A stretch of DNA of 22,520 nt from JBBPYR01 sp038199755 (GCA_038199755.1 JBBPYR010000054.1:1-22520), one strand, 5' to 3'. Numbered from the stretch's first letter, positions 5,747-13,580 are shown. Notes: a model not told the origin generated them from the letters alone. Numbers and translations are program-made.

Positions 5747-8416
5747 CTAAAGATGGGTGTGGAGCACACTGGGCGATACATTTTTCACGTCCGTAGCCCC
5801 ATAGGCCGCAAGGTCATTTTGACCGTCTACCGTGCTAAAAAAGCTAATGAAGGACAGGGCTAAGCCTGTGGCGGTATGATTGCTATATAGATGAATCATA
5901 CTCCAAAAGGGATAGGTGCCATTGATGACGGTGCTGGTACCAGCTGCTACACCATTGAGGGCGACCGTTTGCGCGCCATAGGTTGGCACAGCCCCTAACG
6001 CCACATAGGTCAACGAGCCAGAGGTTGCCAGCAATTTTTTCATTACCACATCGGTCGTATCAGGCCAGAACGCAGGAGATGCCACCGTCTGTTTTTTCTG
6101 CATGACATAGTGTTCAAAGGTGGTGCGAATGGTCGAGCCTTGCGTACGACTGATAATCACAATAGGCTCATCTGTACCGCCAAGTTGCGACCAGTTGGTA
6201 ATAGTTCCACTATAAATACCCTGTAGTTGCGCTGTGGTTAACTGCGTCACATTGGTATCGCTATTGACTACCAGCGCATATGTCTGGACAGCGAGCTGAT
6301 AATCAACCAGACCTGGGTGTGTCGTCGAGGGAATATCAGAATAAGCAAGATCGCTGGCACCACTCGCCACGGCATTCAGGCTGGCAAGGCTGCCATCAGC
6401 ATTAACAGTCATCGTGACGCTATTGGTTGAACACTGGGTGCTATAGTCAGATTGCACCTGCTGCATGACAGGGCTAAATTCGCTTGTGCCATCCATCGAG
6501 ATCGTACCATCGGTGCAGGCAAAGGGCGGCACGGACGGGCTGGTCGGTATGGGTGTGGGAGCAGGGCTGGCACCCACACTAGGTTTGGGCGTCGGCTGAC
6601 TGGCAGTCGTGGCTGTGCTGATCGGCGTTTTTGGTGCGCTGGCTGCCAGCGTTGCCGTGGCGGAAGTAGGCACGGTTGATGCCGCGACCTGCGTGCTTGT
6701 CTGGGCAGGATGGACACTATTGATGCCTGGCTTTTCAGTGGGGAAGAAGAAGGACGAGAGCAGCGCACCCAATAATCCTAGCACCAGCAAGACAACCACC
6801 ACGAGCGGCAACAGCTTTTTCAAACGGGCGGCGGGCGTTACTGTCGGCCTTCCTGCCATCTCTGCTAGCCCTGGTAGCCCTGCGTCTCCCGCAGGTGCTG
6901 CTACAATTGCTGCCTTCGCTTGCTCCCCACCTTCGCGCTCTTCTAATAACGGCTCTATTCGCTGTGCTGGCTCTGGGTCAAGCAGAGAGGGAAGGGCTGC
7001 TAGCTTTTTGGTGACAAGCGGTTTCGCTGGAGCTTTGCTTTGCAAATACGCCGAGGCAGTAGCGGGCACGACACCATTTTCTGCACTTGCGGTTTCGCCA
7101 TCCGGGTATTCTGTGGCAACATCCTGAGCGATGGGCGACCACTCAGGCGGCTCTGATGACCAGAACAGCGCGGTGCGTTGACGCTCGTCTTCTTGCTCCT
7201 GTAAAAAATCCTTTTGGCGTATCATCGTCTTCTCGGAATCAGATTCTTCAGGGAAAGGCGGCAGTTCAATAGTCCGACGAGCTGGCTGAGTTGGTAGTGC
7301 GGGCGGCGTGGGCGGCGTTGACGGCACGTGCGGAAAATCTTCCTGTGGGATAGTGCTATCCTCTTGTGCTGGAAGTGGCAACCCAGCGTGCGATGCGCTA
7401 AACACGGCATACGGCGGCACAGGCGTCTGCCGTTCTGCAATCGCCGAGGAGGATGGCGCGACAGAGAGCGGCACAGGCGTGTGGGGATTATCCATCAGGG
7501 AATGCGTTCCCAGTGTCACACGTGGCGGGGCAGTGCGTGCGACAGGCGAGGCGACAGGTGCCCTGGTCACAGCCTCCAGGTAGGCAGCACTCAACTCCTC
7601 GACTGAGGTGAAGCGATCATCAATGCGCTTTTGCAGAGCGATGCCGAGTACGGCGTCGACGGTGTCAGAAATGCTCGGCACGAGCGAACGGGCGGGCGGC
7701 GGTTGCTGGCGCACATGCTTTAACAACACCTCCACCGGCGTTTGCCCCACAAATGGTGGCGAACCCGTCAGCACGCGAAAGAGCACAGCACCAAGCGCAT
7801 AGATATCACTGCCACGCTTCACGATGCCCAGCGATTGCTCCGGCGAAATGTATTCAGCCGAGCCCCAACCAATGCGGGTTAACGACTGCTGGCTATCATC
7901 ATAGCTGCGTGCAATACCAAAGTCGGCCAGGAGCATACGTCCATCGCTGGCAATAAACACGTTTGAGGGCTTGATATTGCCATGCACCACTTCATGTTCA
8001 TGGGCATACTGCACAGCACTGCATAACTGCTGAATAATGGGCAATGCCTGCAACGCCGAAAAACGTCCACCAACGCGCCGTAGCAACTCATCCAGCGTGC
8101 CCGTCTTCACAAACGGCGTCACCATGTACAGCAATCCCTCGCCCTCGCCATATTCAAGAAAGGGCAAGATATTAGGATGCTCAAATAAGCCTATTTTCTC
8201 GGCCTCGGTCATGAAATACTCGCGGAAAGACTCGCGCTGAGCATAGCCAGAACGAAATATCTTTACAGCTACTTGATGGCCCGCATTCCCCGCATCTCCA
8301 CCGTATTCACTTCCTTCGTCCATACGCCGGGCACGATAGACATCGGCAACTCCACCTTTACTAATACATTCCAATAACAAATAATCGCTCAGTACAGCGC
8401 CTTCTAAATCAGACAT
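5747..8416 (-). CDS. Membrane Ser/Thr kinase-like receptor fused to a PstS-like phosphate-binding domain
   Basis: The frame is open from 8500, but ATG 8416 has GGAG at good spacing and a possible promoter lies just upstream, giving 889 residues. Numbered from there: a protein kinase domain (about 12-285) with a weak Gly loop (SKGGVADVY), K52 (VAVK), E71, D165-F-G and SPE. The catalytic HRD is H145-G-N147, so the Asp is Asn. A proline-rich linker of about 245 residues follows, then one membrane helix (about 535-558), a Thr/Pro/Ala-rich stalk, and an outer domain (about 632-889) resembling periplasmic phosphate-binding protein PstS: a GASDLAYSD segment, LTTAQLQGIYSGTITNW, and R757-TQGST. The inference is a receptor that senses an extracellular anion, perhaps phosphate, and signals inside, as a weak kinase or a pseudokinase scaffold. 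No other Pho gene is nearby. Confidence 0.85.
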   Translation of the reverse strand: MSDLEGAVLSDYLLLECISKGGVADVYRARRMDEGSEYGGDAGNAGHQVAVKIFRSGYAQRESFREYFMTEAEKIGLFEHPNILPFLEYGEGEGLLYMVTPFVKTGTLDELLRRVGGRFSALQALPIIQQLCSAVQYAHEHEVVHGNIKPSNVFIASDGRMLLADFGIARSYDDSQQSLTRIGWGSAEYISPEQSLGIVKRGSDIYALGAVLFRVLTGSPPFVGQTPVEVLLKHVRQQPPPARSLVPSISDTVDAVLGIALQKRIDDRFTSVEELSAAYLEAVTRAPVASPVARTAPPRVTLGTHSLMDNPHTPVPLSVAPSSSAIAERQTPVPPYAVFSASHAGLPLPAQEDSTIPQEDFPHVPSTPPTPPALPTQPARRTIELPPFPEESDSEKTMIRQKDFLQEQEDERQRTALFWSSEPPEWSPIAQDVATEYPDGETASAENGVVPATASAYLQSKAPAKPLVTKKLAALPSLLDPEPAQRIEPLLEEREGGEQAKAAIVAAPAGDAGLPGLAEMAGRPTVTPAARLKKLLPLVVVVLLVLGLLGALLSSFFFPTEKPGINSVHPAQTSTQVAASTVPTSATATLAASAPKTPISTATTASQPTPKPSVGASPAPTPIPTSPSVPPFACTDGTISMDGTSEFSPVMQQVQSDYSTQCSTNSVTMTVNADGSLASLNAVASGASDLAYSDIPSTTHPGLVDYQLAVQTYALVVNSDTNVTQLTTAQLQGIYSGTITNWSQLGGTDEPIVIISRTQGSTIRTTFEHYVMQKKQTVASPAFWPDTTDVVMKKLLATSGSLTYVALGAVPTYGAQTVALNGVAAGTSTVINGTYPFWSMIHLYSNHTATGLALSFISFFSTVDGQNDLAAYGATDVKNVSPSVLHTHL

Positions 8417-8444
8417 ACAGCACTCCATTGTCACAGTACATACT

Positions 8445-8479
8445 ATTATGATATGAGCAGCGGTTTCTTTTTTAGCAAG
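8445..8479 (-). promoter_or_regulatory. Possible promoter of the kinase-like gene
   Basis: On the minus strand CATAAT (8450-8445) could be a -10 and TTGCTA (8479-8474) a -35, though their spacing (23 bases) is too long; an overlapping TATCAT gives 19. A start of transcription near 8438 would fit ATG 8416 and exclude the upstream in-frame start at 8500. Confidence 0.3.
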
Positions 8480-8668
8480 GGATGAATAGCATAACGCCAC
8501 TGCACGCTCAAAAACATATCCGAATACATCGAACTAAACGGCATGTGCTATCTTTTTCGGAGAAACGGTACTGTTGGGGGATAGACAATTGCAGAACGTT
8601 GAGATTTCACTCCATTCTGGCAAATAAAGGAGTTTTAAGAGCACTTTCAAAATTCGTCTGTTTTCCCC
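8480..8668. other. Intergenic region between kinase-like and padR genes
   Basis: This is the far part of the divergent spacer between the kinase-like gene and the PadR gene. I see no gene and no strong hairpin in it. The PadR promoter and its operators begin just after it, at 8669. Confidence 0.4.
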
Positions 8669-8697
8669 TTGACAACAATACGATATATCGTTATAAT
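8669..8697 (+). promoter_or_regulatory. Consensus sigma-A-type promoter of the PadR gene
   Basis: TTGACA (8669-8674) and TATAAT (8692-8697) are both perfect and exactly 17 bases apart. Such a full-consensus promoter is expected to be very strong unless repressed. Its spacer holds a perfect 12-bp palindrome, so repression is likely. Confidence 0.85.
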
Positions 8698-8728
8698 TAA
8701 AACAACGATAACGATATATCGTATTGTT
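8674..8728. promoter_or_regulatory. Twin inverted 21-bp operator copies at the PadR promoter
   Basis: A 21-base sequence at 8674-8694 recurs, perfectly and in inverted orientation, at 8708-8728, with 13 bases between. Each copy contains the 12-bp palindrome ACGATATATCGT (8680-8691 and 8711-8722), and the two palindrome centres are 31 bp apart, about three helical turns. The first copy fills the promoter spacer and enters the -10; the second covers the expected start of transcription. The layout suggests two repressor dimers binding on one DNA face. The likeliest repressor is the PadR protein encoded just downstream, although the motif differs from the ATGT-N8-ACAT site of the classical PadR. 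Confidence 0.75.
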
Positions 8729-8761
8729 ATACGAGTTACGATAAAGAAAGGTACATAACAC

Positions 8762-9700
8762 ATGTTTCAAGGATTTGAAAGACGCTTAGCGTATGGAATG
8801 CAGGGGGAAAATAGCAGAGGCTGGACGCCACCCTGGTTACAAAATGAACAAGAGTGGGGCGGCAGAGGCCCACGTCACGGGCGCGGTCAGGGAGGATGGG
8901 GTCGCCACTTCGGTCCTGGCCCACAGGGGCGCGAGTTCCGAGGTCCCTTTGAACAAGGCCCCCAACACCAGCACGGTCACGGTCCTAGCCATTTCGGACC
9001 ACGCGGTCCGTGGTTCTTCGGTATGAGACGCCGTGGACCATTCGGCCCTGGCGGTCCCTTCGGGCCACAAGGACCTTTTGGACCACAAAATCCCTTCGAG
9101 CAAGAGGGTCCCGTTGGGCCACAAGGTCCAGGTCGTGGTCGTCGCTTCTTTGGGCGAGGCGACATGAAGTTCGCATTGCTCAACCTCTTACAGGAGCGGC
9201 CAATGCATGGCTATGAGATGATGAAAGCCCTCGAAGAGAAATCTGGTGGCTTTTACGCTCCTAGTGCGGGTTCTGTATACCCCACGCTGCAGATGCTGGA
9301 GGATCGCGGACTGATCACCGGCAATGAGGTTGAGGGCAAAAAGGTCTATACCATTACCGACACGGGCCGGGCCGCTCTGAGCGAGCGACAAGGGGCCGAG
9401 GGGCAAGGCGAAGAGTTCTCTGGCCCACCCTGGGCGCGAGGACCACACGGCAAACATCATGGCGGACCACGCGGCAACTTCCCCGAGATGCAGGCACTGA
9501 GGAGTGAAGCGGGTGAGGTAGCTCGCCTCTTCGCCATCGCTGGTCGCCAGTCGATCAACAATGCACAGCAGCTGACTCAGCTTCGTAGCATCATCGAGCG
9601 CACTCGCAAAGAGCTGTCGGACCTGATCTTTAGCACCAACACACCGAGTACACCGGCTCCAGAGGCGCAAACCGATCAGCCCAAAACAGAACAGGCCTAA
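8762..9700 (+). CDS. PadR-family transcriptional regulator with long Gly/Pro/Arg-rich N-terminal extension
   Basis: This 312-residue DNA-binding protein has a PadR winged helix at about 134-206 (MKFALLNLLQERPMHGYEMMKALEE, then GSVYPTLQMLEDRGLI and a wing ending VYTITDTGRAAL). Ahead of it are about 130 residues rich in Gly, Pro, Arg, His and Phe, including collagen-like GPx triplets (about 92-123). A second G/P/H-rich patch (about 211-240) precedes a C-terminal helical segment (about 241-290) that probably mediates dimerisation. PadR proteins usually repress their own gene and neighbouring transporter or stress genes on sensing a ligand. Here no transporter is adjacent; the neighbours are the divergent kinase-like gene and a convergent DUF3307 gene. 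Twin palindromes over its promoter argue for autorepression. AAAGAAAGG at 8743-8751 supports the start. Confidence 0.9.
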   Translation: MFQGFERRLAYGMQGENSRGWTPPWLQNEQEWGGRGPRHGRGQGGWGRHFGPGPQGREFRGPFEQGPQHQHGHGPSHFGPRGPWFFGMRRRGPFGPGGPFGPQGPFGPQNPFEQEGPVGPQGPGRGRRFFGRGDMKFALLNLLQERPMHGYEMMKALEEKSGGFYAPSAGSVYPTLQMLEDRGLITGNEVEGKKVYTITDTGRAALSERQGAEGQGEEFSGPPWARGPHGKHHGGPRGNFPEMQALRSEAGEVARLFAIAGRQSINNAQQLTQLRSIIERTRKELSDLIFSTNTPSTPAPEAQTDQPKTEQA

Positions 9701-9719
9701 GTAGCACAAGAGCTGCAAA

Positions 9720-9777
9720 GCATAAGCACAAGAGGGGCAGGCGAATGACCATTCGCCTGCCCCTCTTGTGCTTATGC
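9720..9777. terminator. 27-bp perfect hairpin between convergent genes
   Basis: Positions 9720-9746 and 9751-9777 are perfect reverse complements, leaving a 4-base loop GACC. It lies between the convergent PadR and DUF3307 genes, and the right arm contains the DUF3307 stop codon (9772-9774). It probably terminates both transcripts, although no long T-run follows on either side. The 10-mer AGCACAAGAG at 9703-9712 repeats at 9725-9734 in the left arm and could compete for pairing. Confidence 0.75.
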
Positions 9778-10092
9778 CTTCAAAGCAAGAATGAGCACTA
9801 TCGTCAGGATGTGGAGCAGTTGATCGAGCCAGATTGGGCCGATGACTTTGTAGCGGGCCTTCAACGTATCCACAATATAGTGTGACACCAGGAGAATAAC
9901 GATAGCCAACAGAGAGGGAGAGGGACGAGCGAACAAAATAAAGGTGGCGGTATAGGTGGCGCAATGATAAAAGTTCACTTCCCAACTTTTCCCTTTTTCC
10001 ATGCTCATCCAGGTGCTTTGAAAGGCGAAGTCACCCACGAAATGGCAGGCAAGCCAGATCAAGAGTGTCTGCACGGGAATATCTATGAGCAT
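9772..10092 (-). CDS. DUF3307-family small membrane protein
   Basis: This 106-residue protein is almost wholly hydrophobic, with about three or four membrane segments (roughly 5-22, 42-58, 60-76 and 88-104). The pattern CHFVGDFAFQSTWMSMEK, then VSHYIVDTLKARY and IWLDQLLHILTIVL, matches the DUF3307 family (aqueous His and Asp residues between helices, and a DQLLH signature). The function of that family is not established. AAGGGGG lies about 8 bases ahead of the ATG on the minus strand. It converges on the PadR gene and lies 85 bases after the polymerase-like gene, so it may share that transcript. Its stop codon lies inside a 27-bp hairpin. Confidence 0.8.
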   Translation of the reverse strand: MLIDIPVQTLLIWLACHFVGDFAFQSTWMSMEKGKSWEVNFYHCATYTATFILFARPSPSLLAIVILLVSHYIVDTLKARYKVIGPIWLDQLLHILTIVLILALKA

Positions 10093-10177
10093 GATAGCTT
10101 CCCCCTTATACGCTTTTTCATAGTGTAGCAGAGAGAGAAAAAGGTAGCAATGGCGTAGTTAGCACCCAATATGTGAA

Positions 10178-11854
10178 TTATTTCACAGGAAGGATAGGCG
10201 AGCCACGCCAGGGAGTGGTCGTTATGGTGCGCAACACTAACAGGGCGGCAATGAGCGTCCAGAAAAGAAAGGACAGGTCTTGCTCTAAAAAGGCGCTATC
10301 GACCTGTCCTTGCACCAATACCGCCACCATAGCCGCACCCACGCCAATGACCATCCAGCGAACTTGCCCCTGTTCGTAAGCGGTGAACGATTGCACACGC
10401 GCAAGCACGCACAAGAACAGCCACCAGAAGAGGGCGATTACCGTGACAAATGCCAGTAGCCCAAACACGCCGATGCTGACCCAGATGTGCAAAAAGATGT
10501 TGTGCGGATGGGACAGGTTTGGCTCATCGCGCAAGCCCGTATCTGGCAAAAGGTGCGGTGGATAATTCACAATCCAGTAATGATAGGCATGGGCATCGCA
10601 GATCGTATTCTTGCTATAATAGCAGAGCCAATTATCCATGCCCACACCAAACCAGGGATAGGCACGAATCATATTCCACGCGCTTTCCCACAGGTACAAG
10701 CGTCGTTGCAATGTACTCACGCCATGTTGATTGGTATGACCGGCAAAAATGTAGTCGAAGATCTGCGGGAAAGCCACCGCCAGTAGCACAAAGACCACGA
10801 TGACCGCAAGAGCACCGATAAGGAGCACCTTGCGACTACGAATGATAAAGCCAAATGTAGCCAGTATTGAGACAGCAATCGCAATCCACGCCCCATGCGA
10901 TTGACTCAAGTAGAGCGCGCTAAAGAGCGGTATGCATACGAGAGCGGCAATGAGCCGCCGCCGCCAGGACGTATTCACCAGCAGCCAGGCAAAGCCGATG
11001 GGCAGCGTGTAATCCAGCAATAGACCAATGCTATTAGCACTGCCATAGACTGTGTGAACGCGACGAATGCCATCCGCCTCAAGTGGCAGTGATTTTTTGA
11101 AAAACACATATTGCACAATGGCAAAGAGCGCGATCAGCAATGCTGTTCCCACCAATGCATAGAGCAGACGTTTCACATCTGAGCGCGTATTGAGATAAAA
11201 GAGTGCCAGCACCAGATACACGAGGGGGCCAAGCACCTCCTCACGAAAAGCACGCAGTGCCGTTGCGCGATTATAGGCAACGACAATCGAGATGACAGCC
11301 ATAACCAAAAACAACAACGAGGGAATGAGAAATGGACCAATGCGCGCGCGAAATTCTGTCCAGGAAAGTTTATATGCCCAATTGCTTCGCTGCACAAGTA
11401 CCTGTAGGAGCGTGACGACAACACAGGTCCACAACGTCACCTCGACGAGGCTAAAATCGGCCTTATAATGCCCAATACTGAGGACTTCTTTTTGGAACTG
11501 CGGCAGATAATACGGCAAAGACAAGGGCAAGAGGGCAATAGCAAAAGGCATGCGATACCAGCAGAGCAAGGCAAAAATGAGCAAAAATGGTAGCGAAAAC
11601 AACGGATTGTGCTGAGACAAAAAATTGAGGTGAATAGTAAGATTGGGATTAGCAACGATATAGTAGAGCAGCATAGAAAGAATGAAACCGCCCTCGATAA
11701 GACGGTCGCGCCAGAATGGGGAGAAGTTGCTCAAGACACCTTTACCACCAACAGGAGGATGTGATGCTGGTGGTGCGTTTGTGGCAGCATAATCTTTTGT
11801 CTGCTGCAAGATCACTGTGTCTTGTGACGACAGCGGAGTGTTCTGCCTATCCAT
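10178..11854 (-). CDS. O-antigen ligase / Wzy-type polysaccharide polymerase, membrane protein
   Basis: This is a multi-pass membrane protein with about ten or more helices. From ATG 11854 it has 558 residues. The O-antigen ligase (Wzy_C) signature lies in the middle: GSANSIG (271-277), SQSHGAW (317-323), RRLYLWESAWNMI with PWFGVGMDNW (384-408), and HPHN (449-452) ahead of IWVSIGVFGLLAF. Family members transfer or polymerise lipid-linked glycans at the outer face of the membrane. Here it may build an exopolysaccharide or decorate a cell-surface glycan, but no glycosyltransferase genes are near, so the substrate is unknown. The frame extends to 11986. ATG 11923 would be nearly leaderless if the predicted promoter (11932-11961) is real; ATG 11854 has AGGTG at about 8 bases and is preferred. 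Confidence 0.8.
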   Translation of the reverse strand: MDRQNTPLSSQDTVILQQTKDYAATNAPPASHPPVGGKGVLSNFSPFWRDRLIEGGFILSMLLYYIVANPNLTIHLNFLSQHNPLFSLPFLLIFALLCWYRMPFAIALLPLSLPYYLPQFQKEVLSIGHYKADFSLVEVTLWTCVVVTLLQVLVQRSNWAYKLSWTEFRARIGPFLIPSLLFLVMAVISIVVAYNRATALRAFREEVLGPLVYLVLALFYLNTRSDVKRLLYALVGTALLIALFAIVQYVFFKKSLPLEADGIRRVHTVYGSANSIGLLLDYTLPIGFAWLLVNTSWRRRLIAALVCIPLFSALYLSQSHGAWIAIAVSILATFGFIIRSRKVLLIGALAVIVVFVLLAVAFPQIFDYIFAGHTNQHGVSTLQRRLYLWESAWNMIRAYPWFGVGMDNWLCYYSKNTICDAHAYHYWIVNYPPHLLPDTGLRDEPNLSHPHNIFLHIWVSIGVFGLLAFVTVIALFWWLFLCVLARVQSFTAYEQGQVRWMVIGVGAAMVAVLVQGQVDSAFLEQDLSFLFWTLIAALLVLRTITTTPWRGSPILPVK

Positions 11855-11931
11855 AAAAAACACCTGCTTCAACACATACCAATGTGCATGTTTATTTGTA
11901 TCAGTAGTTTCAAGGAGGTTCATCCTGAACG

Positions 11932-11961
11932 AGTATAGCAGAAACGCGCAAACAAAGTCTA
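11932..11961 (-). promoter_or_regulatory. Possible promoter of the Wzy-type polymerase gene
   Basis: Read on the minus strand, TAGACT (11961-11956, 4/6) and TATACT (11937-11932, 5/6) are 18 bases apart. Transcription would begin near 11925, about 70 bases ahead of the preferred start codon. Confidence 0.4.
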
Positions 11962-11987
11962 CAGATGAGACCATAGGGTGATGCAAC

Positions 11988-12044
11988 AGTCAAAGGCCAC
12001 CAATCTGTTTGCAAATTTTGCAAACAGATTGGTGGCCTTTGACT
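11988..12044. terminator. 28-bp perfect inverted repeat after the aminotransferase gene
   Basis: Positions 11988-12015 and 12017-12044 are perfect reverse complements around one central base; a real hairpin would open a loop of about seven. It begins 7 bases beyond the stop codon of the minus-strand aminotransferase gene. On that strand the stem is not followed by a T-run, whereas on the plus strand TAATTATTTATC follows. Terminator or mRNA 3'-end stabiliser is the likely role. Confidence 0.65.
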
Positions 12045-12051
12045 TAATTAT

Positions 12052-13425
12052 TTATCTGCTCAACTCACTGACGAACTGCTGAAAGACGTGCATATGATGG
12101 TCGATATCTGACTGCGTGTGCTGCACCGATACCGTCCACTGATCGTCCAGTCCGGGTGGGAAGAGAATGCCGCGATTGACCAGGAACAGCCAGTAAGCAT
12201 AGGAGAGGTCCATATCAATCTCCCACCAGGCGCGATAATTGTGGGCGCGTTCGTGACGGAACATGGCGCAACCCTTCGCGCCAATCTGAGAGACGTGCAT
12301 AGGCATGTCAAATTCTTCGATGGTCGCGCTATAGCCCTTTGCCAGTTGCGACGAGAGATCATTAGCATGGGCATGGGCCTCTTGGGTGAAGATTTGCGTG
12401 AGCGTGACCAGACCTGCACGCATCGACATCGGGTTGCCGTTGAAGGTTCCCAGATGCAACACCTCGCCCGTAGCGATGAGGTTCATGATGTCTTTACGCC
12501 CACCAAAGGCACCAATGGGCATGCCACCGCCGATAGACTTGGCCAGACAGATGAGGTCAGGTTCGACGGGATAGAGTTCGGAAATGCCACCGGGGGCAAC
12601 GGTGACGCCTGTTTTCACCTCATCGAAAATGAGCAGGACATCATGCTTGCGTGTGATGTCACGCACTCTCTGCAAGTAGCCCTCGTCGGGCAGCATGATG
12701 CCGACATTCATCAGCACAGCCTCGGTAATGACCGCCGCCATCTCGCCTTCATGTTCGCTAAGAATGCGCTCAAGAGCTTCGGGATTATTATAGGGAGCAA
12801 TCACCACGTTTGACTTGACATCCGCGGGAATGCCCTTGGACGCGGGCACGGTATTGGGATGCTCTGGTGAGCCTGCCGCTGCACGAGAGGGCTTAGTGCT
12901 CATCATCACCGTGTCGTGGTGCCCGTGATAGGAGCCTTCAATCTTGACAACCTTGTCACGGCCCGTAAACGCACGTGCCAAGCGCACTGCTTCCATAGTT
13001 GCTTCCGTACCAGAGTTTGAGAAGCGCACCTGCTCAATGGGAGCAAAGCGGCGCACCAATTCCTCGGCCAGAAATACTACATCGGGACCCGGCAACGAGA
13101 AGAGCAACCCTTTGCCTGCTTGATCCCGTAGGGCCTCGACCAGCAATGGATGTGCGTGTCCCACCAGTAGGCTACCGAAGCCAAGGTGGAAATCGACATA
13201 CTCATTGCCATCATAGTCCCAGATATGGCTGCCCTCGCCACGACTAATAAAAAGAGGATAGGGAGGGACAGCCTGAAACGAACTGGCGACCCCTAGTGGG
13301 AGTGAAGCCATGCCCCGCTCATGAATTTCATGGGAGCGTGGTGTGCGCTTCCTGAATGTTGCGTCTTCACGCTTAATAATCTCTTGAATGAGTTGCGGAC
13401 TCACTTGTATTGGTTCCCGCAGCAT
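12052..13425 (-). CDS. PLP-dependent class III aminotransferase, glutamate-1-semialdehyde aminomutase-like
   Basis: The 457-residue cytosolic enzyme resembles glutamate-1-semialdehyde 2,1-aminomutase (HemL) throughout. Seen are NSGTEATMEAVRLARAFTGRDK, the GSYHGHHD segment, D268 in FDEVKTG (pyridine-nitrogen contact), the PLP lysine K296 in LAKSIGGGMPIGAFGG, and GTFNGNPMSMRAGL. HemL makes 5-aminolevulinate for haem. However, DEVMTGF is DEVKTGV and GTLSGNP is GTFNGNP, the protein is somewhat longer than usual, and no other haem gene is adjacent. It could be a HemL paralogue acting on another amino acid, such as a beta-amino acid transaminase, so I give no symbol. ATG 13425 has AAAGGA at 7 bases and a promoter 80 bases upstream; the frame continues to 13476. 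Confidence 0.8.
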   Translation of the reverse strand: MLREPIQVSPQLIQEIIKREDATFRKRTPRSHEIHERGMASLPLGVASSFQAVPPYPLFISRGEGSHIWDYDGNEYVDFHLGFGSLLVGHAHPLLVEALRDQAGKGLLFSLPGPDVVFLAEELVRRFAPIEQVRFSNSGTEATMEAVRLARAFTGRDKVVKIEGSYHGHHDTVMMSTKPSRAAAGSPEHPNTVPASKGIPADVKSNVVIAPYNNPEALERILSEHEGEMAAVITEAVLMNVGIMLPDEGYLQRVRDITRKHDVLLIFDEVKTGVTVAPGGISELYPVEPDLICLAKSIGGGMPIGAFGGRKDIMNLIATGEVLHLGTFNGNPMSMRAGLVTLTQIFTQEAHAHANDLSSQLAKGYSATIEEFDMPMHVSQIGAKGCAMFRHERAHNYRAWWEIDMDLSYAYWLFLVNRGILFPPGLDDQWTVSVQHTQSDIDHHMHVFQQFVSELSR

Positions 13426-13505
13426 AAACAGTCCTTTCTGGAGGGAATGGCACAGGGAAAACGATATTGGTAACATAGATAATGGGTGACCACCTTATTA
13501 TGTGT

Positions 13506-13534
13506 AGTATACCTGACAAATATGAAAATAGCAA
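13506..13534 (-). promoter_or_regulatory. Promoter of the aminotransferase gene
   Basis: On the minus strand TTGCTA (13534-13529, 4/6) and TATACT (13511-13506, 5/6) are exactly 17 bases apart. Transcription would begin near 13499, about 75 bases before ATG 13425. Confidence 0.6.
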
Positions 13535-13580
13535 ATCTAACGCTCTATTTTTGCGAATAATTTATAAATTAAAGCATTGC

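Noticed and set aside
8417..8500. In-frame extension of the kinase-like protein up to 8500
   Set aside because: No ribosome site there, likely promoter sequence inside it, and a good GGAG-spaced ATG at 8416.
8930..9150. GPx-coding repeats considered as a DNA tandem repeat or CRISPR-like array
   Set aside because: The repetition is at protein level with varied codons, has no constant spacers and lies inside a coding frame.
9720..9777. Perfect inverted repeat considered as a miniature mobile element (MITE)
   Set aside because: There is no clear target-site duplication, the loop is only 4 bases, and it sits exactly at a gene end, as expected of a terminator.
12118..12813. Plus-strand open frame of 231 codons opposite the aminotransferase gene
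   Set aside because: Antisense to conserved PLP-enzyme motifs, with no family pattern of its own.
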